Notes: generated by a model from the letters alone, not told the origin. Shown: positions 1 through 9,093, counted from the stretch's first letter. The stretch is DNA of 23,433 nucleotides from Rhizophagus sp. LPA8_4_AMF (GCA_021464525.1 JADRCO010001026.1:1-23433), one strand, 5' to 3'. A program made the numbers and translations.

Positions 1-13
1 GATAAATTAAATT

Positions 14-106
14 ATGTGATTTTATGATGCGATCAACTTAAATTATGCATTTATTGCATAATTATGCGTTTAATGTGATATTATGTGATAGCATAAAATC
101 ATCGTC
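14..106. repeat. Imperfect foldback near the left edge
   Basis: ATTATGCA (42-49) and TGCATAAT (55-62) form a perfect 8-bp inverted repeat with a 5-base loop. Around it, GATTTTATG near 18-27 is mirrored by CATAAAATC near 94-102, giving a larger imperfect palindrome. It may be a small foldback transposon end or a MITE remnant. No target-site duplication is clear. Confidence 0.4.
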
Positions 107-154
107 TCTGTCCCCCTCCCCTCCTTTAATAATTACATAATAAGTGTCACTCCC

Positions 155-540
155 CTTACTAATATTTCTATTTTCTTTTGTAGGCTTTTGGCTTTCTGGT
201 ACCACCTAGATGGGATTTCAAAGGTATTTCTTTGAAATTAATATTTTTATTTAATTAAAACATTAATTAATATTTTAATTTTACTTTTTGCAAGTTCACA
301 GCTTTTTGGATGGTATTTTAAAGGTAAAATCAAAAAAATATTTTTTTTTATTTAATGAAATATTTACTAATATTTTATTTTATTTTTGTAAGTTCAGCTT
401 TATGATTTTTAGACAGAATTTCAAAGGTAAACCTTTGAACATTTTAAAGAAAAAAACTTCAAAATAATTTTTTTTTTATTTATAATAACCCATTTTACTA
501 ACAATCATTTTTTTCTTTTATTTTTAGGTTCCTCTAATTT
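155..540 (+). repeat. Tandem exon-like mini-units with splice-like borders
   Basis: Three short related cores lie at 184-223, 295-323 and 393-426, and a fourth begins at 528. Each core contains a GCTTTnTGG/GATGGnATTT-like block and ends in AAAG followed by GTA. Each is preceded by a pyrimidine-rich tract ending in AG, with a TTACTAA-like branch motif upstream (about 156-163, 365-372, 497-503). The implied introns are 224-294, 324-392 and 427-527 (71, 69 and 101 bases). The cores resemble one another, so exon and intron appear to have been duplicated together. No long frame survives when the cores are joined, so this may be a decayed repeat gene or a non-coding repeat that mimics splicing. Confidence 0.4.
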
Positions 541-569
541 TATCTTTTCTATTTTGTTTGTTGCTTATT

Positions 570-580
570 GGAATCGAACC
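570..580 (-). other. B-box / T-arm-like fragment
   Basis: The minus strand reads GGTTCGATTCC, a full match to the RNA polymerase III B-box/T-loop consensus, with flanks that can form a T-stem. No A box, anticodon arm or matching acceptor strand is visible upstream. It is therefore a chance match, a tRNA relic or a SINE fragment, not a tRNA gene. Confidence 0.25.
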
Positions 581-599
581 AACTGAACAATGTCTAAAC

Positions 600-1175
600 T
601 ATTAATAATATAATTTTGCAGTAAAGTAAAGAAATGTTATTCTTAATACATTTAATAAATAGTATAGTAAATTTATTTTTTATTGTAATTGCTTTTAAAT
701 AAATAAACTGATTAATATTAGTTAATATTCAAATAATACTACTGAAATTATTTTTGCAATAAACTGTAATAATCAGTGAATCAATTATATTTATAAAAAT
801 CTTTGCAGTACTTTGTTTTGTTAAAATTCTACAAAAATTTTATTGGATTTTTGTCTTTAAAATCTGCTAACAGGATTACAGATCTGCACAGTAAATATTA
901 CTTACAGATCTATGCAGATTTGCACCCTGATAAATTTGCCAAAGTTGTGAATTGGTTTATTAATAAGCTTTATTTCAATATTCTTAAATATCATAGTTTT
1001 AACAACTTCTGATAAATATTTTTCACATAAATGATGAAGTGATTCCTAAAAATTGAAAAAAAGTTAAATATTATATAATAAATAAAGGTATTATTATTGA
1101 AAATAAAAAAAAGCAAAGTACCTCATACCTATTCCATATTATTTTTCTAATATAAAGTGTTCTTGAAATATTAAA
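600..1175. other. AT-rich stretch without recognisable gene
   Basis: A 69-codon plus-strand frame (803-1012) has no recognisable motif. Within it TTACAGATCT occurs twice (876-885 and 902-911), each followed by similar bases, giving a short direct repeat. Nothing else is supported. Confidence 0.3.
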
Positions 1176-1179
1176 TAAT

Positions 1180-1610
1180 TTTGCCTTTTTTCTTCTAAAA
1201 ATTCAAAAATAAATTAAAATAACAAAAAAAATAATTATATTAAGTTGTTTAATTAATATGATCTGTTCAGAATCTGGTAGACCATTCTGACTCTTTTTTT
1301 TCATGTTTAATAGGCTTATGTATTTTTTGAATTAATGGTAGCATTTTGTATTTTTTTAGTTTTTTTAAGCATACTTTATATAACTTTAAAATTTAAAGAC
1401 TTTTCATTTAATATTTATAATTCTTTCTCAAATTCAGCTATTCTATTAGAAGTTTTTTATTTAAATATTTGTATTAATGAATTATTTGAAAAATCAGAGC
1501 CACTAGATATAGATATAATATCTGAAACTTCAGTTTTTTCAGTTTCTTGAACTTATTGACCTTGTTTACATACCATAGTAATTTAAGTTTGACAATAATC
1601 AATAGTACAA
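1180..1610 (-). pseudogene. Unrecognised relic ORF with repeated TAA stops
   Basis: One minus-strand frame stays protein-like over about 140 codons but is broken by seven TAA and one TGA. Between stops it reads serine/acidic (TEVSDIISISSGSDFSNN) and then helical and charged (IAEFEKEL, LNEKSLNFKVI). Most TAA codons sit where glutamine would fit, as if CAA had mutated to TAA by C-to-T change. No family is recognised. The charged helix suggests the coiled-coil part of a transposon or nuclear protein. The overlapping plus-strand frame at 1335-1550 is treated as an antisense shadow. Confidence 0.4.
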
Positions 1611-1619
1611 TTATTTAGT

Positions 1620-2180
1620 TTATATATTTTAATATTATATAATCTAAAAAAATATATTATTAATTAATTTTGTACTAATAACTTTCAGTTATATGATTAT
1701 TGACCAATTATTTTGTCTATTAATTGTTATATTTTATATCAATTAAAAATTTTAAAAATAAAAATGAAAGTAGAATGTAAATGTCAATTATATAAGAAAG
1801 AACAAACCAAATGGGTATAAGAAAATTTTAAAGTAACAAGAACTTATTATTGAGCAAAAGATAAAAAAAATAAATATTATAATAATAATAATAAGTTAAT
1901 TGGAGAACTCTCACCTATTCAGTTCACGACCATTTTTTTACTAATATTTTTTCACATAAAATTTTTATTTTTTCATTTTATTTTCTTTAACTGAAATAAT
2001 ACATTTTAAGCCTTTATAATTCACTTTATTTTTCTTTATTTTAGTAACATAGTCTTAGTAATGAACTCTGACTTTTGGTTTTTCCAACATTTATTTTACT
2101 GAGGAACAAATAACATGTATTATCAAGATTTAAGCAAAATAAATATGGTTTACCTTTATTATTAACAATAACAAGTTATA
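1620..2180. other. AT-rich stretch, no gene seen
   Basis: This holds a short AAT-type microsatellite near 1873-1895 and T-rich tracts. No coding frame or inverted repeat of note was seen. Confidence 0.3.
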
Positions 2181-2184
2181 CCTT

Positions 2185-2415
2185 TTAATGATATGGAAAG
2201 ACTCAACAAAGTCTTGGAAAATGATGAATTTTTATACTTTCTCGGCAATACTTCAAACTATACTAACGGATAGACATGATATAAGTACTTAACTGAACTC
2301 TTAGGTTCCTTGGCAACATGCTCACTATATCATAAATCTGGAATATTTGCAAAAATAAGACAATATTTTAACTACTTCTACCTGGTTGTTTTTCCAAAAT
2401 CCCTTCTTTCTTTTT
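2185..2415 (+). pseudogene. Unrecognised relic coding segment
   Basis: A plus-strand frame gives a protein-like run (MERLNKVLENDEFLYFLGN) and, after a stop and frame change, LTELLGSLATCSLYHKSG and KIRQYFNYFY. Another protein-like piece lies beyond the MITE, near 2760-2910 (YAPDHVSPFRTIFRIK). The two may be parts of one decayed element split by the MITE. No family is recognised. Confidence 0.25.
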
Positions 2416-2467
2416 TCTTTCTTATCAAAAAAAGACACCTATTTTTCTTTGGCAAACAACTCAAACA

Positions 2468-2706
2468 TAGAGGTAGGCTCTGGTGAAAAATGTCAATCTG
2501 GTCATCTGGTCAAATCATGTGAATTATAGTGATTATTTCCTTTTTTGGAAAAATGTTACACAAATTTCTAAAATCGGTAAAATCCATTTTTAGATTTTTT
2601 TTTGTAGAACAGTATTACCAAAAAAGGAAATGATCTGCATATCATGATTAACATCACGTGATCAGATGAAATAATAGATTGAATAAATGATCAGAGCCTA
2701 CCTCTA
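2468..2706. mobile_element. TA-flanked MITE with long imperfect inverted ends
   Basis: The termini TAGAGGTAGGCTCTG (2468-2482) and CAGAGCCTACCTCTA (2692-2706) are exact reverse complements over 15 bases. The similarity extends imperfectly inward: TTTCCTTTTTTGG occurs on the left near 2547 and, in complement, on the right near 2618. Both ends carry TA, consistent with the TA target duplication of Tc1/mariner-type elements, leaving a 235-bp element at 2470-2704. No transposase frame is present, so it is non-autonomous. It lies between relic coding pieces. Confidence 0.8.
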
Positions 2707-2999
2707 CCCAAACAAAGAGTGATACTCTCAAATCAGGTGAAATCTCCAAACTTTTTCTGAACATGATTTTCAACAAAATTAAAACAAGTTTGTATGCGCC
2801 TGATCATGTATCTCCTTTTAGAACTATTTTTAGGATAAAATGAAACAAGGGATTCTTATTTGCAAACCTTTTGACAGGCATATAAAGGAACACCTTTATA
2901 TTGAATACCTTTAATATATTATATTGGACATCGATTTGGCATCTCATTTTTGGTTTCTTCTACATGGCTAGAGGAATTAGGAATAAAAACAAATTCTTG

Positions 3000-3780
3000 G
3001 ATGTGAATGTGATGACCTACAAGTTTTGAAAATTTTTTTTAAAATTTTATGGTTTTTTCCTTTTCTTTTTTCTATTTTTGTTTTTCTTTTAAATTTTACA
3101 TTATAGAATTTTCTTGGGTAGATTTGACATATCTTTATACTATGTTGTCTTGGAAGATGTAGAGCTTTTTATCAACAAGCATATCCATATGGGGAGTCCT
3201 ATCTGCAATAACCAATATAATACCTGTGAATGGCTGTAACAATTTTGCCGTATATGGTAGTGAAAGAATTATTAACATTACCACGCAATAGGCTGAAGGA
3301 TCTTTTTCTTTATTAAATTTGTCTAAGTATGGGATTTTACTCTAGCGATTATGTGCAAGTGGCAATAGGGATTTGTGGATTAGCGGTATAATTTATTTTT
3401 GGAGAGAACAGTGGGGTTTAAAAAATATTATTTTTTCTTTTTTTGTTTTTATTGCTATGGCATAGCAGGTCCTTGAGTCAACCAACTGAAAAAGTAAGGC
3501 AATTGCTAAGAAAGTTGTGCTTCACCTCACACTTACCTACTGAGTAAATAGGCTCACTGACAGTGCACATGTGAGGTTCCTTTTGTGAATGATGAATGGT
3601 TTATTAATTCTTTTAATTTGTATTAGACTAGTTCTGATTTTTACCAATATGTATTACCTAACTTTTTCTGATATAAATAATTAATAAATGTGCTGCAGCA
3701 ATTAAAAAAAATAAAAAAGGTAAAATATAATTTTCAATTTTAGTAATGTGAAAATTTGATCACAAATTATTTAATTAATA
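3000..3780. other. No gene seen; short palindromes
   Basis: There are T-rich tracts, a small palindrome near 3452-3467 (TGCTATGGCATAGCA) and another, CACTGACAGTG, near 3556. AACCTCACATG-like and CACCTCACAC-like words repeat at 3520-3580. No coding frame is supported. It may be transposon debris. Confidence 0.25.
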
Positions 3781-3789
3781 AAATATTAT

Positions 3790-4745
3790 TTTATTTAATA
3801 TAAATACTAATATTGGTACTGCAAGTAATAATGATAATGTTATTAATATGGATATAGATGAATTTGATAATATAAATAATGATGAAAAATCAACTGCTAA
3901 AAGTAGTTAAAATATGATGGTAAGCTATATTTATAACAACTGGTAAAAATATGAAAAAAAATATACTATTTTTATTTAGATAATGATTTTGAAGAATTAC
4001 CAATGTTACTTACCAAAACTAATTTTTAAAATATAAATTTTGGCAAATTTAAATCCCAAACTATTTTTTATAGTAAAGGTAATTGGTAAAACTATTTTTT
4101 AAGTTTCCTAAACTCATTTAAAGTTTAGGAAAGTTTCAGATTAATTAGTTTTTTTCATTAAAAATAAAATTATTCAGATTTTAATTAAACTTCGTTAAAT
4201 AAGTTTTGGCAAGCAACACTACCATCAGGTTATATGGAAACCTTGTCTCTTAGAAATAAAATCACATACTAATATAACAGATCAAGTCTATTCAGAGATT
4301 ATGTCAGCTTTTAGTGAACATCAAATAAGTCTCTATTGTGCTTTTCTATTTCGTCAATATGGATTGATTGTTGCATTAATAGTTGTAATGCATTTACAGG
4401 AGATTTAAAGATTTACAAAATCGTTCAAGCAATATGTAAAAAATCACGATATATAATTAAAGGAAATACAAAGATATCCTGAAAGAAAAGCCTTTTTTTC
4501 TCTTATTGATCGTTTTCTTATACAATATCAAGATTCAAAAAGATCAGAAGCATTACAATATAGACATATGTATACTTCAAGTTCTGAATACGTTAATAAA
4601 GAAGGTTATAGTGATATATTATTTGATAGAAGATGATACAAAGAATCATGTGAAGAAGGATTTTTTTCAGATTATAGAGATATTGCATTAACAGCTTCTA
4701 TTGATGGTTACCAGATATTTAAGAGGAGGAGTAATACAAACTTTA
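3790..4745 (+). pseudogene. Degenerate Tnp2-like (CACTA/KDZ-type) transposase
   Basis: Broken plus-strand coding sequence. The first part (3805-3910) encodes an Asp/Asn-rich stretch (MDIDEFDNINNDEKSTAK) ending in TAG. It may be followed by an intron with GTAAGC near 3920 and TTTAG near 3978, then FEELPMLLTKTNF. The best part (4487-4740) reads FFSLIDRFLIQYQDSKRSEA and later SDYRDIALTASIDGYQIFKR, interrupted by one in-frame TGA near 4634. The closing DGYQIFK-type motif is characteristic of Tnp2-family transposases, where it precedes the catalytic region; everything beyond is missing. The fragment lacks the catalytic core and has stops and frameshifts, so it is dead. A KDZ-superfamily origin is the alternative. 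Confidence 0.6.
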
Positions 4746-4749
4746 TACA

Positions 4750-5060
4750 AAATTTGCAAATAATTTTATATGGAATTTATGTTTGAAAATATTTTAAATA
4801 AATATGTAATATAAATTTGGTACGATTTCATTCTTAAATATCGATTTTAGTACAATTTAGTAAAATCATTTTATTAATGTGATTTGGATCAAATTTAATA
4901 CAAAATAATGATATATGGTATATTTTAGACATACATGTACAGTATATAGGGTATAAATTTATACGAAAACAATTTACTGGGAATATCAATATTTTTAAGT
5001 ACTATAAACGAAACAGGTAATGTATTGTATATAAAAGTTCCTCTGAACTTTTTTTTTAAC
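4750..5060. other. AT-rich DNA between transposase relic and copy A
   Basis: No gene was seen. A short word at 5018-5043 (ATATAAAAGTTCCTCT) recurs at about 12340-12358, downstream of the intact protease. It may mark the outer limit of the duplication, although that copy is rearranged. Confidence 0.3.
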
Positions 5061-5136
5061 TATATGTATCTGATCCTTCTTTTTGGTTCAAACAAATCTT
5101 TTTATGGAATTGCGATACATAGTTCAACAATGTCTA

Positions 5137-5288
5137 CCCTGTAAAAAAGTCATTCTATTATCTTTTTTCCGTATAAGGCCAATATTTTGGAATTAATAAC
5201 CTTATATCATGAAATTTATCAAATTATTTACATTTTCTGTGAATGGACCTGTGAAAGGCTGAAATAACGGATAAAATTTTTTATAGGG
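5137..5288. mobile_element. MITE with CCCTRTAAAAAA terminal inverted repeats, copy 1
   Basis: It begins CCCTGTAAAAAA and ends TTTTTTATAGGG, which is inverted with one mismatch. A second copy lies at 19300-19464; shared internal words include GGAATTAATAACCTTATATCA and TTTATCAAATTATTT. The paralogous site in the intact protease (about 13877) is empty. It reads TCTACTG where this copy has TCTA, the element, then TTACCG, consistent with a 2-3 base target duplication (TA, or CTA/TTA). No coding frame. PIF/Harbinger or Tc1/mariner are possible families. Confidence 0.75.
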
Positions 5289-5351
5289 TTACCGAAAATC
5301 CACAACTTTTCTCTGAAATATTCCATTACACCCACATGTAAAATGCTTTTT

Positions 5352-5635
5352 GACGAACAGGTTCTGGTTCATTTCATCATTTCACCTTTACCAACAAACG
5401 TTTCACGGTTAATCATTCCACTGAATCATTTACCAACAGTCATTTTACCAATCCTTAATCCTAACCCTAATCATAACCCTAATTTCCTTACCTAACCCTA
5501 AATCTAATCCTAAATTCCATTGTTGGTGAGATGATTGTTGGCAAAACATTGTCTGTGAAATGACCCTGTTAAATGTCTGTTGGTGAAATAATTGACGGTG
5601 AAATGATTGTAGAAATGAATGTGACCCGACGGACA
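5352..5635. mobile_element. Foldback insertion with degenerate telomere-like core
   Basis: Compared with the intact paralogue near 13963, 268 extra bases (5360-5627) sit between GACGAACA (5352-5359) and GACGGACA (5628-5635), a probable 8-bp target duplication with one mismatch. The ends are inverted: GGTTCTGGTTCATTT on the left and, in complement, GGGTCACATTCATTT on the right. Each arm repeats a TCATTTCACCAACA-like word. The centre (5455-5515) is a run of degenerate CCCTAA units. No transposase is encoded. An 8-bp duplication would suit an hAT-like or related DNA element; the family is not identified. Confidence 0.7.
5455..5515. repeat. Interstitial CCCTAA-like array
   Basis: At least five imperfect copies of CCTAACCCTAA/CCTAATCATAACC occur in tandem. 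The minus strand is the TTAGGG sense used by many fungal telomeres. The array lies inside the foldback insertion, so it arrived with that element rather than marking a chromosome end. Confidence 0.6.
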
Positions 5636-6231
5636 AAAATATAAATTATTGGTATTTCTCTTGCATCCAGTACTTATACCAACTAGACTATAATACAATA
5701 TATAGTGATTTCATGGGAATGATCTTTTGAGGAATTTCTATTGAGTTTGGTAATTGAATGGACATAAACCCAATTTTTCTTATTCGATAAAATGAATTAT
5801 TTGTGTAATTGTCTCCATTTTTGGAATATGAATTGTGTAAACCACACGTAATTACATAGAATATCATGTTGTATTACCTACAGGATGTTCCTCGAATATC
5901 TACTCCTTTACATAGAGGCGGATCACTACAAAATATGGAATTTTTATTTCTGCATTACATTATCGCCGACATAAACATTATAAAAATTAATTATTAAGTT
6001 GTTAATAAAGATATGATAAATGTTTATTAAATATATGATAATAAAAATAATATATTGAAGATAAATGTTGAGAATTAATAGTTTGTTGTGGATGATTGAA
6101 TGATGTAGAAAAGTTTCTAATTCTATATGATACATCTAAAATTTCTATATTTTGTAATAAAAAAAAGGATTAAACCCAAATTACAAATCTATTTAAATAA
6201 GAATATTATATTATAAATTCAATAACAACCA

Positions 6232-6996
6232 TTATAATGTTGGAAGATTACCATATGTTGTAAATTTTGGAAAGCCGTCATCAAATGAATTCAAACCTCC
6301 ATTACTATCTTCATAACTACCTCCATAACTACTTTCATAACTATCTTCTCCATAACTACTTTCATAACTATCTTCATAACTACTTTCATAACTACCTTCG
6401 TAACTACCTTCATAACTACCTTCGTAACTATCTTCATAACTATCTTCATTCATTTGTCCAAATCTATCACCTTCGTCTTGAAAAATAACAGGCACATGAG
6501 TAGATATATTACTCGTAGGAAAAGAAATATAATCAGCCGATTTTATTTTAGGTTCATTAGGTTTATATTGTCTAATTTTGACGCCGTTACTTTTCTTTCT
6601 TATTGGTTGGTATTTATAATTCGGATATAACCTTTTATGTTCTTTTTCAACTTCTACGGCTAAACTAGAAAAAATGTTCCTATGTTCGATTGATAATTCA
6701 TTCCACAAGATTTTACTAATTTTCTTCGAGATTGGAACTAATTTTTGTTTATTAATTTTAAGATTTTCACAAAATTTTCTGATGATATCTAATAAGCCAT
6801 ATTTATTAAGTAGTACTGTAAAAATTATATATGAATTAGGAGGGCGCTTTATTTTTTTATCTTTTGAATTTTGATCCTGCAAAAATTCGTTCGCTTTTGA
6901 CACTTTATTATTTACAGTTGCATTTTTAAGTGAATCTAAAATAACTTTGTTCTCAGCATAAGCTTGGAGAGTTAACGTATCCAAATCAGTCAACAT
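6232..6996 (-). CDS. MATA-type HMG-box protein with SYE-repeat tail (copy A)
   Basis: Likely nuclear DNA-binding protein of 254 residues, starting at an ATG. The HMG box spans about residues 49-135. It opens with KRPPNSYIIF, has a central ISKKISKILWNELS helix, and closes with EVEKEHKRLYPNYKYQP, the classic KxEHxxxYPxYKYxP end of MATA-type boxes. A basic linker follows, then residues 185-232 form a low-complexity Ser-Tyr-Glu/Gly repeat. Large MATA-HMG families are known in arbuscular mycorrhizal fungi; targets are unknown. The closest relative in the window is 14581-15438. The frame is fully open although the neighbouring protease copy is destroyed. The C-terminus ends NLPTL, whereas copy B reads on in another frame over the homologous bases. 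A plus-strand frame at 6267-6488 is only the repeat read in antisense. Confidence 0.78.
   Translation of the reverse strand: MLTDLDTLTLQAYAENKVILDSLKNATVNNKVSKANEFLQDQNSKDKKIKRPPNSYIIFTVLLNKYGLLDIIRKFCENLKINKQKLVPISKKISKILWNELSIEHRNIFSSLAVEVEKEHKRLYPNYKYQPIRKKSNGVKIRQYKPNEPKIKSADYISFPTSNISTHVPVIFQDEGDRFGQMNEDSYEDSYEGSYEGSYEGSYESSYEDSYESSYGEDSYESSYGGSYEDSNGGLNSFDDGFPKFTTYGNLPTL
6301..6444 (-). repeat. Coding 12-bp minisatellite (SYE repeats)
   Basis: About a dozen units related to CTTCATAACTAC (minus-strand sense GAT/GGT AGT TAT GAA) encode residues 185-232. One unit is enlarged to GEDSYESSY. Such arrays expand and contract by slippage. Copy B lacks it and has an acidic region instead. Confidence 0.85.
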
Positions 6997-6999
6997 ATT

Positions 7000-7116
7000 T
7001 TCTCGTTGACTATTTTTCTTTTAATAGATGAAACTTTTTCTTTGAAAATATGAGGAAGCTGAATATTTTTCTTTTAAAAAGATGGCAGAAGGTGAATAAT
7101 AAGGATAAATAAATTA

Positions 7117-7147
<31 letters not shown>

Positions 7148-8230
7148 ATGTCAAAGGATTTAAACTCTTTTGATTTTCAAGATCTGAATTAAATACGAAG
7201 TATGAGCGTCCTATATTTATAGAAAAACATGATCTATAAATATAATTAAATTAAATATTTGTTATTATGTTTTTTTTTTTTTAACAATATATTATTATCA
7301 TGAAAGATACGCAAAAAAAACTATTCACGTTTTTTTTCACAGAAATCCTTATTTGGAAATAAAGCTATCAATTTTCTGTATTACTGCAGCGGAGTTTGTT
7401 TTTGAATTTGGAAATTCCCTTAAGTTTTCTACGTATTCTATGTTAAAAAATAGAATACTTTTTAGGAATAATTTCTCACATATTTTTCTATTTTTATTGT
7501 ACGATTGTACTTTTTTTAATCTTTTAGCTAGATCATTTTTATGATCGAACGTAAAAGAAAAAAGAAAAAAGTAATAAATAAATAGATTCTAAAAATATTT
7601 TTATCGACGTCAAAAGGAGTTTTTTTTTCATTTTATTTATTTATTTATTTTTTTTTCGAAAAAGAAAGAAAAAAAAAATAGTTACCGAGAATTCTTTTAA
7701 TTGAAGGATCATGAATAATGTTTTTAGTTTGTAAATTCTGGAGTTATTTCCCCGATATACATACGTGTGTAACACAGTCATGTGATTTATATAAAAGAAG
7801 AAAAAATGCATTGTCTAACAAAATGATATTCTTAACAAACTCTGTGATCAAGTTTAAATTAAGCTTCAATATATTATGAATGAATATTTATTCTATGGCG
7901 TATAAAAAAAAAAAAATTTGGATAAGTTATTGAAAATTTGATTAATTTACAGGTTTACAAATTGAGTATATATTATTATTTAAACATGCATATATATTAT
8001 TACTTTATAAAACAAAATAATAATATTAGATTTAAACTTTTTTTAGTATTTAATAAATGTCATTGAACATTTAGCCGAAAAATCTTGAAACAATGAGTTT
8101 CTTAATGATAAGCAAACATCAAATGATATTATGTATGGATTTGCATAAATTGTATCCTAAACTGGGTTAACATTCTTTTTTTTTCTTTTTTTCTTTTTAA
8201 AAAATTATTATTTATTTTTTCTTTATTTAT
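7000..8230. repeat. Copy A upstream region, part of the duplicated block
   Basis: No gene was seen. Short TTTTTCTTTTAAnA-type repeats lie at 7010-7085, and a TA microsatellite at 7114-7147 has a shorter counterpart at 15828-15846. Blocks at about 7375-7500, 7553-7628, 7681-7725 and 8125-8165 match 15925-16050, 16120-16192, 16216-16250 and 16270-16320 in the same order. About 7730-8110 has no counterpart in copy B. A poly-T/poly-A foldback (7620-7680) is low complexity. The 63-codon plus-strand frame at 7353 is not supported. Confidence 0.55.
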
Positions 8231-8945
8231 TTCTTTTCTTTCTTTTTCGTATTATATATTTTATTTTTATTATAATTTATACGTTCCCCAGCGAAAATAA
8301 TGACTGTAGGATTGTCACCGAACGTAGGATCAGCATTTTCTTATCTAAATTAATGTTTGTAAAACAAAATGGACTTTCAGAATACTATTTTTAAAAAACA
8401 ATAAAAAAAATTTGAAATATTATTATTTTTTTTTTATGTTCATTTTATCTTTTAAAATGTTAAGAAGTTATAAATTTAATAAAAATGACGCCTAAAGTAT
8501 AATATTATAAAATTATTAAAATATGGAAAATTCTACCTTAATTTTCAAAAAAAAAAATTTTGGGCATATTTACTTAACTTTGACTATTTTATACCATGGT
8601 AGCATTTTTTTATATTATTGGTCGTTGAGAAATGGAATCAATTTTTGCGAAGTGGTGTGCAACGTGTGTGTAACGTACACATGACCGACATTCACCCTTT
8701 TTAATTTTATCACGTGCGATCTCGTTGCAATTGACGTCATACATATCTTAAAAGTTCGTCAAAAGGAGGAAACTAATGATAGTTATTTTGTGGTAATCTG
8801 ATCATGGATAGTGAATGAATAGAGAAATAATAAAAAATTAGATTAAAAGTGAAAATTAGGAGTATTAATTAAATGTAGGATTTCGGATCATGTTTTGGCG
8901 CAGAAGGTAGCTATAAGTTAATAATAAATAAAATAATAAATAAAA
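8230..8945. other. Intergenic; CpG-bearing patch
   Basis: No gene was seen. A pyrimidine tract spans 8170-8250. The patch 8645-8745 is richer in CpG than its surroundings and contains CACGTG (8713-8718) and the palindrome TGACGTCA (8732-8739), a CRE/bZIP-type consensus. No adjacent promoter is evident. Confidence 0.3.
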
Positions 8946-8947
8946 TA

Positions 8948-9093
8948 TACAGTCAAACCTTTATATAACGATATGTCGGGACTCATATGAAAAAATTTAA
9001 AAAATATCGTTATATCAAATTATACCGATATTTATATGTCCTCACATATAGTGGGAATTTAAAATTTTATCGGTATATCGAGGTCTGACTGTA
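8948..9093. mobile_element. Tc1/mariner-pogo-like MITE
   Basis: A 142-bp element (8950-9091) lies between TA dinucleotides. The left end is CAGTCAAACCTTTATATAAC and the right end, in complement, is CAGTCAGACCTCGATATACC, a good imperfect inverted repeat. The CAGTCAGACCTCGATATA-type terminus is typical of pogo/Tigger-class elements. Internal ATATCGTTATATC and ATACCGATATTTATATG are further mirrored words. There is no coding frame. Confidence 0.8.

Larger units (their letters stand above)
5071..5978 (-). pseudogene. Trypsin-fold protease pseudogene (copy A)
   Basis: Shattered paralogue of the intact protease at 12775-14391. Blocks match its N-terminal half: 5083-5113 matches about 13612-13643; 5289-5359 matches about 13878-13962; 5636-5975 matches about 13963-14385. 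By comparison, roughly 13643-13853 of the intact gene, which holds catalytic His232, is deleted here. Everything C-terminal to about residue 260, including Asp326 and Ser472, is absent. Two insertions interrupt it: a 152-bp MITE (5137-5288) and a 268-bp foldback (5360-5627). Many stops and frameshifts remain, so no protease can be made. Its position just downstream of an HMG-box gene mirrors copy B. Small minus-strand frames at 5445-5698 lie in or across the inserted repeat and are not genes. Confidence 0.8.

Noticed and set aside
570..580. tRNA gene suggested by GGTTCGATTCC
   Set aside because: No A box, anticodon stem or acceptor complement in the expected 60-70 bases upstream.
5455..5515. 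Chromosome end or telomere scar
   Set aside because: The CCCTAA units are degenerate and enclosed by inverted arms and a target duplication, so they came with an insertion.
5445..5698. Two overlapping minus-strand ORFs (63 and 62 codons)
   Set aside because: They lie in or across the foldback insertion with CCCTAA repeats; the coded words (LGLGKEIRVMIRVRI) are just repeat translation.
6267..6488. Plus-strand ORF rich in HNYLHNY
   Set aside because: Antisense reading of the 12-bp coding minisatellite of the HMG-box gene.
7114..7147. TA repeat as a promoter TATA box for HMG-box copy A
   Set aside because: A microsatellite with a counterpart of different length in copy B; no defined TATA context.
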